40,110 nucleotides of DNA from Prevotella sp. (GTDB lineage: Bacteria; Bacteroidota; Bacteroidia; Bacteroidales; Bacteroidaceae): positions 1 through 40,110 of the forward strand of contig JAFZSL010000065.1 of the NCBI GenBank assembly GCA_017619375.1, given 5' to 3'. The position numbers and the translations under genes are program-made. The notes below the pieces were generated by a model. That model did no database searches. It was not told where the DNA came from and was given only the letters and a program-made list of their open reading frames with translations. This document shows, piece after piece, positions 15,386 through 23,330 of the stretch. Every line of letters begins with the position of its first letter. Position 1 is the first letter of the stretch.

Positions 15386-17236
15386 ATGGCATCTTTCGAC
15401 CTCAACTCACACCTTGAACCCGTCTACGCTTCATTTCCTGAAGGGAAGCGGAAACCCATCATAGGCATCACCTCCAATTTCAATGACGGTGAGGCCACCC
15501 TCGCCCGTGTGTACTACCAGCAAGTGGTCGATGCAGGTGGAATTCCCGTACTCATACCACCCGTGTCGGATACGGACGTCGTGGTGAACTCCCTTTCGCT
15601 CATCGACGGCCTGCTGCTCTCCGGTGGCGCCGACTTCAACCCGTTATGGGCCGGCGAGGAACCCTCGCCGCAACTCAAACGCGTGAACAACATGCGTGAC
15701 CTGCCAGAACTCCTCATCACTCGGCTGGCCTACAATCGGCAAATCCCCATCCTTGGCATCTGCCGAGGCATACAGACGATGGCCATCGCCTTGGGAGGAA
15801 AGATGATGCAGGACATCACCATAGGCCTCGCCACACAGCCTGCAGAAGCAGAAGGCACTGAGAAAGACAAGGAGAAGGAGAAGAAGAAGAAAAACAAGGA
15901 AAAGGACACACCGCCGCCACCCATGGCCATCAAGCACAGCCAGGAAGGCGACCGCGACCTCCTCTCCCACTCCATACAAATCGAGCAGGACTCCATGCTC
16001 CACCGCATATACAAGTGCGAGCGGCTGTATGTCAACTCCTTCCACCACCAAGCGGTGGAGGAGCCAGGACCTCACTTCCGCGTGACCGCCAAAGCTCCCG
16101 ATGGTGTTATCGAAGCGATGGAGAGCAATGAGTTCAAACCGTTCCTCGGCGTTCAATGGCATCCGGAATGCCTTGCTGAAGAGGGACGAAAACTCTTCGA
16201 GTGGCTGGTGGCGCAAGCCAACAATTTCCAGTTGGCCAAGCGACTGCACCGACGCATCCTCACCCTCGACACCCACTGCGACACACCGATGTTCTTCCAC
16301 AAGGACATCAAGTTCGACCAACGTGACCCTCGCATCCTCGTCGACCTCCACAAGATGACCGAAGGCCAGCAGGACGCCGTCATCATGGCCGCCTACCTCC
16401 CACAGCCGAAGATGGGCGAGACCTTCTCTTCTAAAGTGGCATTCGACGTGCAGACCCCGATGGAGTATGCCGACTTCATCTTCGACAAAATCGAGGCCAT
16501 CGTCAGAAGCAACCGGAAATACATCAGCATCGCACGCACACCCGCCGACCTCTTCGAAGACAAGCGCAAGGAGCGCAAGTCCATCATGTTCGCCATCGAG
16601 AACGGCATCGCACTCAACCACAACGTGGAAAACGTGAAGCATTTCTCACAAAGGGGAGTCGTCTACATCACACTTTGCCACAACGGCGACAACGACCTCT
16701 GCGATAGCGCAAAGGGCTGTGACACCAACCACGGCGTGAGCAAGTTCGGCGAGAAAGTCATACGCGAGATGAACAGGGAAGGCATCATGGTTGACCTGAG
16801 CCACGCCAGCGAACAGAGTTTCTACGACGCCCTGGAAATCTCACGCACACCCATCGTTTGCAGCCACAGCAGTTGCAAAGCACTCTGCGACTCGCCACGA
16901 AACCTCTCCGACGACCAACTGCGGGCCCTGGCGAAAAAAGGCGGCGTGGTACACATCACCCTCTATCCCGGATTCCTGGTCAAGGAGGGCGAGGCCACCA
17001 TCCGCCACGCCATCGAGCACCTCAACCACGCCGTGCGCATCATGGGCATCGACCATGTGGGTTTGGGAACCGACTTCGACGGCGACGGCGGAGTGAAAGG
17101 ATTGGCCAACTCCTCCGAACTCATCAATTTCACCTTGGCATTGCTGAAGAACAAATACAGCGAGCGCGACATCCAGAAAATCTGGGGTGGCAACTGGCTC
17201 AGGGTGATGGCCCAAGTACAATCATTGGCTAAATAG
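15386..17236 (+). CDS. Fused C26 gamma-glutamyl hydrolase-like amidase and M19 membrane-type dipeptidase
   Basis: Two enzyme domains are joined in one 616-residue protein. Residues about 20-285 form a class I glutamine-amidotransferase-like C26 domain, as in gamma-glutamyl-GABA hydrolase: DGLLLSGGADFNP, nucleophile Cys126 in GICRG, VNSFHHQAVE, and His259-Pro-Glu261 in GVQWHPE. Residues about 290-616 form an M19 renal-dipeptidase-like domain: metal ligands His297 and Asp299 (DTHCDTP), AIENG, VDLSHASEQ, VCSHSSCKAL and GLGTDFDGDGG. Both sets of catalytic residues look intact. A lysine/glutamate-rich insert (about 159-175) interrupts the C26 domain before its HSQEGDRDLL segment. There is no signal peptide, so a cytoplasmic role is likely: successive cleavage of gamma-glutamyl compounds and dipeptides. 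It follows the Lrp gene by 3 bp. Confidence 0.9.
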   Translation: MASFDLNSHLEPVYASFPEGKRKPIIGITSNFNDGEATLARVYYQQVVDAGGIPVLIPPVSDTDVVVNSLSLIDGLLLSGGADFNPLWAGEEPSPQLKRVNNMRDLPELLITRLAYNRQIPILGICRGIQTMAIALGGKMMQDITIGLATQPAEAEGTEKDKEKEKKKKNKEKDTPPPPMAIKHSQEGDRDLLSHSIQIEQDSMLHRIYKCERLYVNSFHHQAVEEPGPHFRVTAKAPDGVIEAMESNEFKPFLGVQWHPECLAEEGRKLFEWLVAQANNFQLAKRLHRRILTLDTHCDTPMFFHKDIKFDQRDPRILVDLHKMTEGQQDAVIMAAYLPQPKMGETFSSKVAFDVQTPMEYADFIFDKIEAIVRSNRKYISIARTPADLFEDKRKERKSIMFAIENGIALNHNVENVKHFSQRGVVYITLCHNGDNDLCDSAKGCDTNHGVSKFGEKVIREMNREGIMVDLSHASEQSFYDALEISRTPIVCSHSSCKALCDSPRNLSDDQLRALAKKGGVVHITLYPGFLVKEGEATIRHAIEHLNHAVRIMGIDHVGLGTDFDGDGGVKGLANSSELINFTLALLKNKYSERDIQKIWGGNWLRVMAQVQSLAK

Positions 17237-17244
17237 ACGACATC

Positions 17245-18240
17245 ATGAAAAGAAAAATCATCTGTTCATTGTTGGCGATGATCACCATCCTGTTCCTTGG
17301 CGGAGCATCATGCAAGCGTGAACCAAAGATAGTGGTCATCACTGAACCTGCCGTGAACGGTCCGGAATTCAATGCCGACTCCGCCTACGCCTATTGCGCT
17401 GCACAATGCGACTTCGGGCCGCGCACGATGAACAGCGAGGCCCATGACCAATGCGAAGAATGGATAGCAGAGAAATTCAAAAGCCTCGGCTGCGAGGTTG
17501 AATTGCAGAAAGCGGCCCTCACTGGCTACGACGGCACCATGCTTCGAGCCACCAACATCATCGCACACCACAAACCGGAACAAAAACGCCATATCCTCAT
17601 CTGTGCACACTGGGACAGCCGGCCTTGGGCGGACAACGACCCCGACGAGTCCAACTGGAACAAACCAGTGATGGCTGCCAACGACGGAGCAAGCGGCGTG
17701 GCCGTGATGCTCGAGGTGGCACGCCTGCTGCAACAAGTGGACACGCTCAACGTGGGTGTCGACTTCATCTGCTTCGATGCAGAAGACTGGGGCGTGCCAC
17801 AATGGACAGACCGTTCCGACGGCGACTCCTGGGCCCTCGGTGCACAATACTGGGCCACACACCAGCCACAGAAGACATGGGAGACCACCTACGGCATCCT
17901 CCTCGACATGGTGGGAGGCCAAGGGGCGCAGTTCTATCAAGAACAAGTCTCCTTGCACTTTGCACCCAACATCGTTGACCGTGTGTGGCGAGCCGCCCAC
18001 TCAGCCGGTTATAGCGGGTACTTCAACATGGGGAAAGGAGGGGCCATCACCGACGACCACCTGCCCATCAACGAGAAAGCCGGCATCCCCACCATCGACA
18101 TCATACCATACTATCCTGACTGCGAGGCCAGTTCCTTCGGACCCACATGGCACACCATCCAGGACGATATGAACCACATCGACAAGAATACATTGAAGGC
18201 TGTGGGACAAACCCTCATGCAGGTCTTGCTCACAGAGTAG
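17245..18240 (+). CDS. Glutaminyl-peptide cyclotransferase-like M28 lipoprotein
   Basis: This is a zinc-dependent glutaminyl cyclase of the animal-type/Porphyromonas group, which converts N-terminal Gln of exported proteins to pyroglutamate. The 331-residue product has a lipoprotein signal (lipobox GGASC, Cys23). The M28 fold shows the signature CAHWDSRPWADNDPD, zinc ligands Asp147 (AANDGASG), Glu180 (DAEDWG) and His303 (TWHT), plus GGAITDDHLPINEKAG. It lies 8 bp after the dipeptidase fusion on the same strand and is ended by a terminator at 18342-18372. At least seven exported proteins in this window would carry Gln at their mature N-terminus, so substrates are plentiful. An ordinary aminopeptidase is the alternative, but the HWDSRPWAD signature argues for QC. 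Confidence 0.85.
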   Translation: MKRKIICSLLAMITILFLGGASCKREPKIVVITEPAVNGPEFNADSAYAYCAAQCDFGPRTMNSEAHDQCEEWIAEKFKSLGCEVELQKAALTGYDGTMLRATNIIAHHKPEQKRHILICAHWDSRPWADNDPDESNWNKPVMAANDGASGVAVMLEVARLLQQVDTLNVGVDFICFDAEDWGVPQWTDRSDGDSWALGAQYWATHQPQKTWETTYGILLDMVGGQGAQFYQEQVSLHFAPNIVDRVWRAAHSAGYSGYFNMGKGGAITDDHLPINEKAGIPTIDIIPYYPDCEASSFGPTWHTIQDDMNHIDKNTLKAVGQTLMQVLLTE

Positions 18241-18294
18241 ATATTAGAGATACTAAGAATAATAGGGATGCTGGAGATACCAGGAGCACCAGAG
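18241..18294. repeat. 9-bp tandem repeat (ATACTAGRG-like)
   Basis: Six degenerate 9-bp units begin immediately after the QC stop codon: atattagag, atactaaga, ataataggg, atgctggag, ataccagga, gcaccagag. The shared core is ATACTAGRG. The array is untranslated and precedes the terminator. Confidence 0.7.
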
Positions 18295-18341
18295 GCTCTT
18301 CAAAAAACAACCTTGATTCAATACTATTCCTAAAACGACGC

Positions 18342-18372
18342 GGTGCCGGCTCCATAAGGGTCGGCACCTTTT
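18342..18372 (+). terminator. Rho-independent terminator of the lrp-dipeptidase-QC transcript
   Basis: Arms ggtgccggc (18342-18350) and gtcggcacc (18360-18368) form a 9-bp stem with one imperfect pair and a 9-nt loop. Four T follow directly at 18369-18372. It lies 101 bases past the QC stop codon. Confidence 0.8.
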
Positions 18373-18419
18373 CATGATAGTTTTCGGAGTAGTCGGAGTG
18401 GTCAGGATGATAGGAACAG

Positions 18420-19043
18420 TCAAAGCTGCCCCGATTCCACCATGAGCACCACGACCTCGGTGAAACGGTCGGTGGTGTCGGGCTTGTATTGTTTCTTGAG
18501 ACTGGCTCCGAACGTCCAGGCGAAAGCCTGCCAGAAACCGGCGCGGATAGGCCCCATGAACGCCTTCACGATGTCGTAGGAAGAAGAGTTGCACTCTCGG
18601 TTCACCAGTTTGATGAGCAATTTTCCCTGAGAGTAGGTCAACTTCTTCATCTTTGGCTTGTAGGTGGCGTAGATTTCCGCCTCCACTTTCTTCATATGTT
18701 CCTTGCGAGCCTTGTCATTGGGGAGTGTCTGCAGATACTCGTAGGTTTCGATGATAATCTTGTTGGCCTCCTTGGCCATCGGGAGCACCTTCTTCACGTT
18801 TTTCACCAGTCTATTGAAAGCCTTTTGCTGCTTCTCGCTTTTGAATTCACGCCCCACCGACGGGATGATGACATTGCCCAAGTCCATGAGCAGCGCACTG
18901 TCGCCATCGATGACAGTGTACTTCAATTCCAACAACGGGGTGAAGATGGGACTGTCCGTCTCCACCGCATTGTCTTCTGATTGCGCCATGGCAAGCAAAG
19001 GGAAGGCCATGGCGAGCAGCAAGAGAATGACGGTCTTGTTCAT
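18420..19043 (-). CDS. DUF4294 exported protein
   Basis: The 207-residue product begins MNKTVILLLLAMAFPLLAMA and is cleaved to leave Gln21. The mature part matches the DUF4294 family, which is confined to Bacteroidetes: KYTVIDGDSALLMDLGNVII, KQQKAFNRLVKNVKKVLPMA, KEANKIIIETYEYLQTLP and GRKLLIKLVNRE-like (observed QGKLLIKLVNRECNSSSYDI). It ends in VKAFMGPIRAGFWQAFAWTF. The function is unknown. The ATG at 19043 was preferred over a start at 19082 because it begins the signal peptide. It points toward the QC gene and shares no operon with it; the hemolysin III gene upstream is on the same strand. Confidence 0.85.
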   Translation of the reverse strand: MNKTVILLLLAMAFPLLAMAQSEDNAVETDSPIFTPLLELKYTVIDGDSALLMDLGNVIIPSVGREFKSEKQQKAFNRLVKNVKKVLPMAKEANKIIIETYEYLQTLPNDKARKEHMKKVEAEIYATYKPKMKKLTYSQGKLLIKLVNRECNSSSYDIVKAFMGPIRAGFWQAFAWTFGASLKKQYKPDTTDRFTEVVVLMVESGQL

Positions 19044-19122
19044 GGGGGCAAAATTAAGCAAAAAAGGCAGAAAGGGCACCACTTTCCCCTGGGAATTAAT
19101 GTTTTTTAGGAGAAACCATGAA

Positions 19123-19194
19123 GGCTCCAGGTAATCCTAAGGCTACAGTAATTCCAAAGATACTAATAAATCCAAGGATACAAGTTTTCCCAAA
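19123..19194. repeat. 9-bp tandem repeat arranged as an 18-bp higher-order unit
   Basis: Eight 9-bp units alternate between two types. Type A is ggctccagg, ggctacagt, gatactaat, gatacaagt. Type B is taatcctaa, aattccaaa, aaatccaag, tttcccaaa. This makes four 18-bp A-B copies. The array starts five bases past the hemolysin III stop codon and fills most of the gap to the DUF4294 gene. Confidence 0.7.
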
Positions 19195-19199
19195 GTGGG

Positions 19200-19841
19200 T
19201 CACATCTCCAGGAGCATGTCCCAGACGGCCACGATATGGCAGATGGAACCTGCAAGGACGAAGAAATGGAACACGCTATGCATGTATCGTCGCTTGTTGA
19301 AACTATAGAAAACCGCACCGGTGATGTAGCACACCCCCTCGGCGATGATCCATGCGACAGCAGCGGTGCTCACATCTTCGACCAACGGTTTGAAGGCTAC
19401 AAGCACGCTCAGCCCCATCGCCACGAAACATATGGTTTCGAGGTTGCTGTGCTCCTTGAGATGCACGAAACTGGTGATGGTGCCCGCCAATGCGCAAGTC
19501 CATACAAAAATGAAAAGCCCCCATCCCCAGAAGCCGTCCTCCCTGAGAGCGACCAATGTGATGGGTGAATACGAGCCTGCGATGTGCCAGTAGATGGCAG
19601 CATGGTCCCATTTCCTGAGCCTCTCCTTCCACTTGCTTTTTTGAGGAAGGGCATGATAGGCAGTGGAAGTGACATAGGAACCTATCATGCCAAACATGTA
19701 GAGGATGACACCGGCTCTCGCCCAACCCCTTCCTGCGCAAAGGTAGAGGAACACCACCCCTACTGCCACGCCGAGCAGTATGCCTGCGGCATGCGACCAA
19801 GTGTTGATGTGTTCCTCCTTGCGTGTGTATCTGATGCCCAT
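19200..19841 (-). CDS. Hemolysin III family membrane protein
   Basis: This is a 213-residue, seven-helix integral membrane protein of the HlyIII/PAQR superfamily. After MGIRYTRKEEHINTWSHAAG, with the conserved E-x-x-N-x-x-S/T-H-x-x-G entry, come helices such as VAVGVVFLYLCAG and GVILYMFGMIGSYVTSTAYH. The metal-site motif segments are STAYHALP, KWDHAAIYWHIAGSYSPITL and, at the end, HSVFHFFVLAGSICHIVAVW. Those histidines and the serine in SxxxH are the putative zinc ligands of the superfamily. The name 'hemolysin' is historical; the natural role is probably membrane-lipid or stress related. The ATG at 19841 was chosen since the longer frame upstream overlaps RNase R out of frame. It starts 4 bases after the RNase R stop, so they form an operon. 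Confidence 0.9.
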   Translation of the reverse strand: MGIRYTRKEEHINTWSHAAGILLGVAVGVVFLYLCAGRGWARAGVILYMFGMIGSYVTSTAYHALPQKSKWKERLRKWDHAAIYWHIAGSYSPITLVALREDGFWGWGLFIFVWTCALAGTITSFVHLKEHSNLETICFVAMGLSVLVAFKPLVEDVSTAAVAWIIAEGVCYITGAVFYSFNKRRYMHSVFHFFVLAGSICHIVAVWDMLLEM

Positions 19842-19845
19842 GATG

Positions 19846-22038
19846 CTATTGTTCGAGCGTGAAATCGAGTTGACGCTTCTCGATGTTTGCCCGCGCCACC
19901 CTGATGGTGACAGGGTCTCCCAATTGGTATTTGTTGTGATGCCTGCGGCCCACGAGACAGTAGTTGCGCTCGTCAAAGTCGTAATAGTCGTCATCGAGGT
20001 CGTGCATGGGCACCATGCCCTCGCAGTGGTTCTCGTCTATTTCGCAATAGATGCCATAGGGCTGGATGCCGCTGATGTGAGCCGTGTAGACATTGCCTAT
20101 CTTGTCGGCCATGAACTCCACCATCTTGTATTTGATGGAGTCGCGTTCGGCATTGGCCGCCAACTGCTCCATGTCGCTGGAGTGCTCGCACATCTCCTCG
20201 TAATGCTCCTTGTTTGCGCTGCGCCCTCCCTGTTGGTAACGGGTGAGGAGGCGGTGCACCATGGTGTCGGGATAGCGGCGTATGGGACTGGTGAAATGGG
20301 TGTAGTAGTCGAATGCCAAGCCATAGTGCCCGATGTTGTGCACGCTGTATCTCGCCTTCATCATGGCCCTAAGTGCAACCGTCTGTATGAGGTTCTGCTC
20401 TGCCTTTCCCTCACAGTCGGCCATCAGTGCATTGAGGCTCCTTGAAATGGCGCTCTTGGTTCCTGCGGTCTTGAGTTTGTATCCGAACTTGGAGATGACC
20501 TCACGCAAGTTCTCCAATTTGGCGGGGTCTGGTGAGTCGTGTATGCGGTAGGGCAGCGTCTTTGCCTTCACCCCTTTCTTCACACGTCCGATGCTTTCCG
20601 CCACGGAACGGTTGGCAAGGAGCATGAACTCCTCTATGAGTTTGTTGGCGTCTTTCGACACCTTGAAATAACAGCGCACGGGTTTGCCTTTCTCATCGAT
20701 GTCGAAATGCAGTTCCTCACGCTCGAACTTCACCGCGCCATTCTTGAAACGCTCCTCGCGAAGGAGTTTGGCCAGTTTGTCGAGGGTGATGAGTTCGTCG
20801 GCCAATTCTCCCTTGTATCCACCTTTCGGGGCTTTGGGCGCCGGCTGCCCGGTGCCATCCACCACGCCGTTGTCCTCCAGAATCTGCTGCACCTCCTCAT
20901 AGGCGAATCTCCTGTTGCTGCGTATGACGGTGTGCACGAGCCTCCATCGCTTCACGTTGGCGTTGTCGTCCATATCGAAAATGGCGCTGAAACACAACTT
21001 GTCCTCATCGGGGCGCAGGGAGCATACGAGGTTGCAGAGGTGCTCGGGCAGCATGGGGATGGTGCGGTCTACAAGATAGACGCTGGTGGCCCGTCGCTGA
21101 GCCTCCTTGTCGATGACCGACCCTTCCTTGACATAGTGCGACACGTCGGCAATGTGCACGCCGACCTCCCACAGCCCCTTGCCCAAGGAACGGATGGAAA
21201 GGGCGTCGTCGAAGTCCTTCGCATCCTTAGGGTCGATGGTGAAGGTGCAGACGTCGCGGAAGTCCTCGCGACCCACCAGTTCCTCTTTGGAAATCTCGAG
21301 AGGTATCCTTGCCGCCGCATCCTCCACGTTCTTCGGATATTTGTAAGGCAATCCGTATTGTGCGAGAATGGCGTGCATCTCCACGTTGTTCTCACCCTTC
21401 ATGCCCAGGACGTCGACCACCTCTCCGACGATGTTCTTGGAGTCCTTTGAGGGCCAGTGCGTGATTTTCACCACGGCCTTGTCGCCCGTTTTGCCGCCCT
21501 TGAGTTTCTTCTTGGGCACCATGATGTCAAGCACGGAGTTGTTGTCGGTCACGAGGAAGGCGAAGTCGCGTTCCACCTTGAGTTCGCCGACGAAGGTGTC
21601 ACGGGCGCGTTGGAGGATTTCCGTCACCATCGCCTCCTTGATGTGGTGCTGCCTGCGGGCGCTGAAAGTCACCTTCACACGGTCGCCGTCAAGGGCGAAC
21701 ATGGAGTTGCGCTCAGCCACGAAGACAGGCTTGCCGCCATCGTCGGGGATGAAACTGTTCTTGCCGTTGGCCTTCCTGCGGAATATGCCCTCCTGCACCT
21801 GGCCCTTCAGGTTGAGTTTGTAGGAGGTGGACGACGTCTTGCTGAGGAAGTCGTCCCATGCCAGTTCCTCCATCACCTCGATGGCGAGCATCTTGAGGGG
21901 ATGAGTGTCGAAATGCAGCGACCTGAATATGTTTTTGAAAGACAGGTCCACATTGGGTTGCGACTGGAAGAAGCTAACAAGCATCTCCGTCACTTGTCTC
22001 TTGGTCATGCGTTTGCCGCCTTTTTTTCCTTTTGCCAT
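19846..22038 (-). CDS. rnr: Ribonuclease R
   Basis: This is a 3'-5' exoribonuclease that degrades structured RNA, rRNA fragments and mRNA. The product has 730 residues. An N-terminal winged-helix-like region (RMTKRQVTEMLVSFFQSQPN) precedes cold-shock domains (about 60-225). The catalytic RNB domain follows, with the magnesium-binding aspartates in DPKDAKDFDDALS (starting at Asp269), GVHIADVSHYV, YLVDRTIPMLPEHLCNLVCS and HFTSPIRRYPDTMVHRLL. A C-terminal S1 domain is at about 645-728 (NVYTAHISGIQPYGIYCEID). The ATG at 22038 (MAKGKKGGKRMTK) was taken over the upstream ATG at 22140 because of its basic start and family length. It leads the rnr-hlyIII operon. Confidence 0.96.
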   Translation of the reverse strand: MAKGKKGGKRMTKRQVTEMLVSFFQSQPNVDLSFKNIFRSLHFDTHPLKMLAIEVMEELAWDDFLSKTSSTSYKLNLKGQVQEGIFRRKANGKNSFIPDDGGKPVFVAERNSMFALDGDRVKVTFSARRQHHIKEAMVTEILQRARDTFVGELKVERDFAFLVTDNNSVLDIMVPKKKLKGGKTGDKAVVKITHWPSKDSKNIVGEVVDVLGMKGENNVEMHAILAQYGLPYKYPKNVEDAAARIPLEISKEELVGREDFRDVCTFTIDPKDAKDFDDALSIRSLGKGLWEVGVHIADVSHYVKEGSVIDKEAQRRATSVYLVDRTIPMLPEHLCNLVCSLRPDEDKLCFSAIFDMDDNANVKRWRLVHTVIRSNRRFAYEEVQQILEDNGVVDGTGQPAPKAPKGGYKGELADELITLDKLAKLLREERFKNGAVKFEREELHFDIDEKGKPVRCYFKVSKDANKLIEEFMLLANRSVAESIGRVKKGVKAKTLPYRIHDSPDPAKLENLREVISKFGYKLKTAGTKSAISRSLNALMADCEGKAEQNLIQTVALRAMMKARYSVHNIGHYGLAFDYYTHFTSPIRRYPDTMVHRLLTRYQQGGRSANKEHYEEMCEHSSDMEQLAANAERDSIKYKMVEFMADKIGNVYTAHISGIQPYGIYCEIDENHCEGMVPMHDLDDDYYDFDERNYCLVGRRHHNKYQLGDPVTIRVARANIEKRQLDFTLEQ

Positions 22039-22262
22039 AGTTAGTAGGTCTTCAAGATTATCTGTATGTGTCGTCAAGCAGGCATCGGATGGTCTGTAAT
22101 GCCTCTTAGGCGCATCTTTTCCTCTTATCCTCAGTCTCATAGCCCGTTAAGCCCCATCGTCTAAAAGAAAAAGACGGCACCGACAGACGATAAAAAACCA
22201 TCAACTTATTACGGACACCTACTTATTTGTGTTTTGTTTCTGCAAATTAACAAAATAATTGC

Positions 22263-22270
22263 TAACTTTG
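22263..22270 (+). promoter_or_regulatory. Candidate -7 box for the epimerase-PAP2 operon
   Basis: TAACTTTG is a full TAnnTTTG match 48 bases upstream of the epimerase start codon. The -33 region contains only a loose match (TTTCTG at 22237-22242). The divergent 280-bp gap to rnr also has a 7-bp inverted repeat (22156-22162 / 22185-22191) with no clear meaning. Confidence 0.5.
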
Positions 22271-22318
22271 CAAGCAATTAGTGTGAAAAGTTGTGTAATT
22301 TCGCAATAAGAGGCATTT

Positions 22319-23329
22319 ATGGAAAGTATTTTAGTCACTGGCGCCAGTGGTTTCATTGGCAGTTTCATTGTCGAGGAGGCACTCGCAAGAGGCATGGAGG
22401 TGTGGGCCGCCGTGAGGAAGAGCAGTTCGCGCACCTACCTCACTGACAGTAGGATACATTTCATCGAACTTCCCTTATCCAATCCTGGTGGCATTTTGCG
22501 TGAGAATCTTAAAGGCCATTGCTTCGACTATGTGGTGCATGCCGCCGGCGTTACAAAATGCTTGCATGCCAGCGACTTTCACCGCATCAACTCCCTTGGT
22601 ACTGAATACCTCGTGGAAGCCCTCATGGACACCTGTCCCTCGCTCAAGCGTTTCGTCTATCTCAGTTCGCTCAGCATCTTCGGTCCCATCAGGGAGCAAC
22701 AGCCCTACACCGACATCAAGGACAGCGACACTCCGCAGCCCAACACATTCTATGGCCGTAGCAAACTCCACACCGAGCAGTTCCTCGACGGCCTTGCCGC
22801 CAAAGGAAAAGCCTTCCCCTACGTGGTGCTGCGTCCCACCGGTGTCTATGGCCCCCGTGAACACGACTACTTCATAATGGCCAAGAGCATCAGCCAGCAC
22901 ATCGATTTCGCCGCCGGCTACAAGCAACAGGACATCACCTTCGTCTATGTCACCGACGTAGTGCAAGCCGTCTTCCTCGCCCTTGAAAAAGGTCGCATCG
23001 GCGGGAAATACTTCCTCACCGACGGGGAGGTATATCAATCGCGCACCTTCAGCGACCTCCTTCAAAAGGAGTTGGGCAATCCGTGGCTGCTGCGTGTGAA
23101 AGCCCCCATCTGGCTGTTGCGCGTGGCGACCTTCTGCGGCGAACATTGGGGCAGGATGACGGGAAAAGTGACCGCGCTGAACAATGACAAATACCACATC
23201 ATGCGCCAACGCAACTGGCGATGCGACATACAACCCGCACGCGACGAACTGGGGTACGTCCCCCAGGTGAACCTGGAAGAGGGCGTCCGCCGCTCCGTGG
23301 CATGGTACAAGGAAAACAAATGGTTGTAA
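22319..23329 (+). CDS. NAD(P)-dependent epimerase/dehydratase-type short-chain reductase
   Basis: The 336-residue extended short-chain dehydrogenase has the Rossmann dinucleotide motif TGASGFIG at residues 7-14, VVHAAGVT near 73, and the catalytic Tyr145-x3-Lys149 in FYGRSKLHTEQF, followed by LRPTGVYGPREHD. The C-terminal substrate domain is compact. The family covers sugar epimerases but also lipid and flavonol reductases. The PAP2 gene begins one base after its stop codon, so the two proteins probably share a pathway. In Bacteroides a protein of this general type has been reported as the 3-ketosphinganine reductase of sphingolipid synthesis; that role fits the PAP2 neighbour but is inference here. 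The substrate remains unassigned. Confidence 0.85.
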   Translation: MESILVTGASGFIGSFIVEEALARGMEVWAAVRKSSSRTYLTDSRIHFIELPLSNPGGILRENLKGHCFDYVVHAAGVTKCLHASDFHRINSLGTEYLVEALMDTCPSLKRFVYLSSLSIFGPIREQQPYTDIKDSDTPQPNTFYGRSKLHTEQFLDGLAAKGKAFPYVVLRPTGVYGPREHDYFIMAKSISQHIDFAAGYKQQDITFVYVTDVVQAVFLALEKGRIGGKYFLTDGEVYQSRTFSDLLQKELGNPWLLRVKAPIWLLRVATFCGEHWGRMTGKVTALNNDKYHIMRQRNWRCDIQPARDELGYVPQVNLEEGVRRSVAWYKENKWL

Positions 23330-23330
23330 G

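Noticed and set aside
15644-16642. Minus-strand open frame inside the C26-M19 gene
   Set aside because: The protein on the opposite strand has two complete enzyme domains; the antisense frame matches nothing recognisable.
19049-19056. TAATTTTG on the minus strand as a promoter of the DUF4294 gene
   Set aside because: It would place the transcription start at the ATG itself with no leader and has no -33 partner; a chance match in A/T-rich DNA is more likely.
22156-22191. Terminator or riboswitch between rnr and the epimerase gene
   Set aside because: The inverted repeat is only 7 bp, is followed by A and not T on the relevant side, and lies between divergent genes where no terminator is expected.
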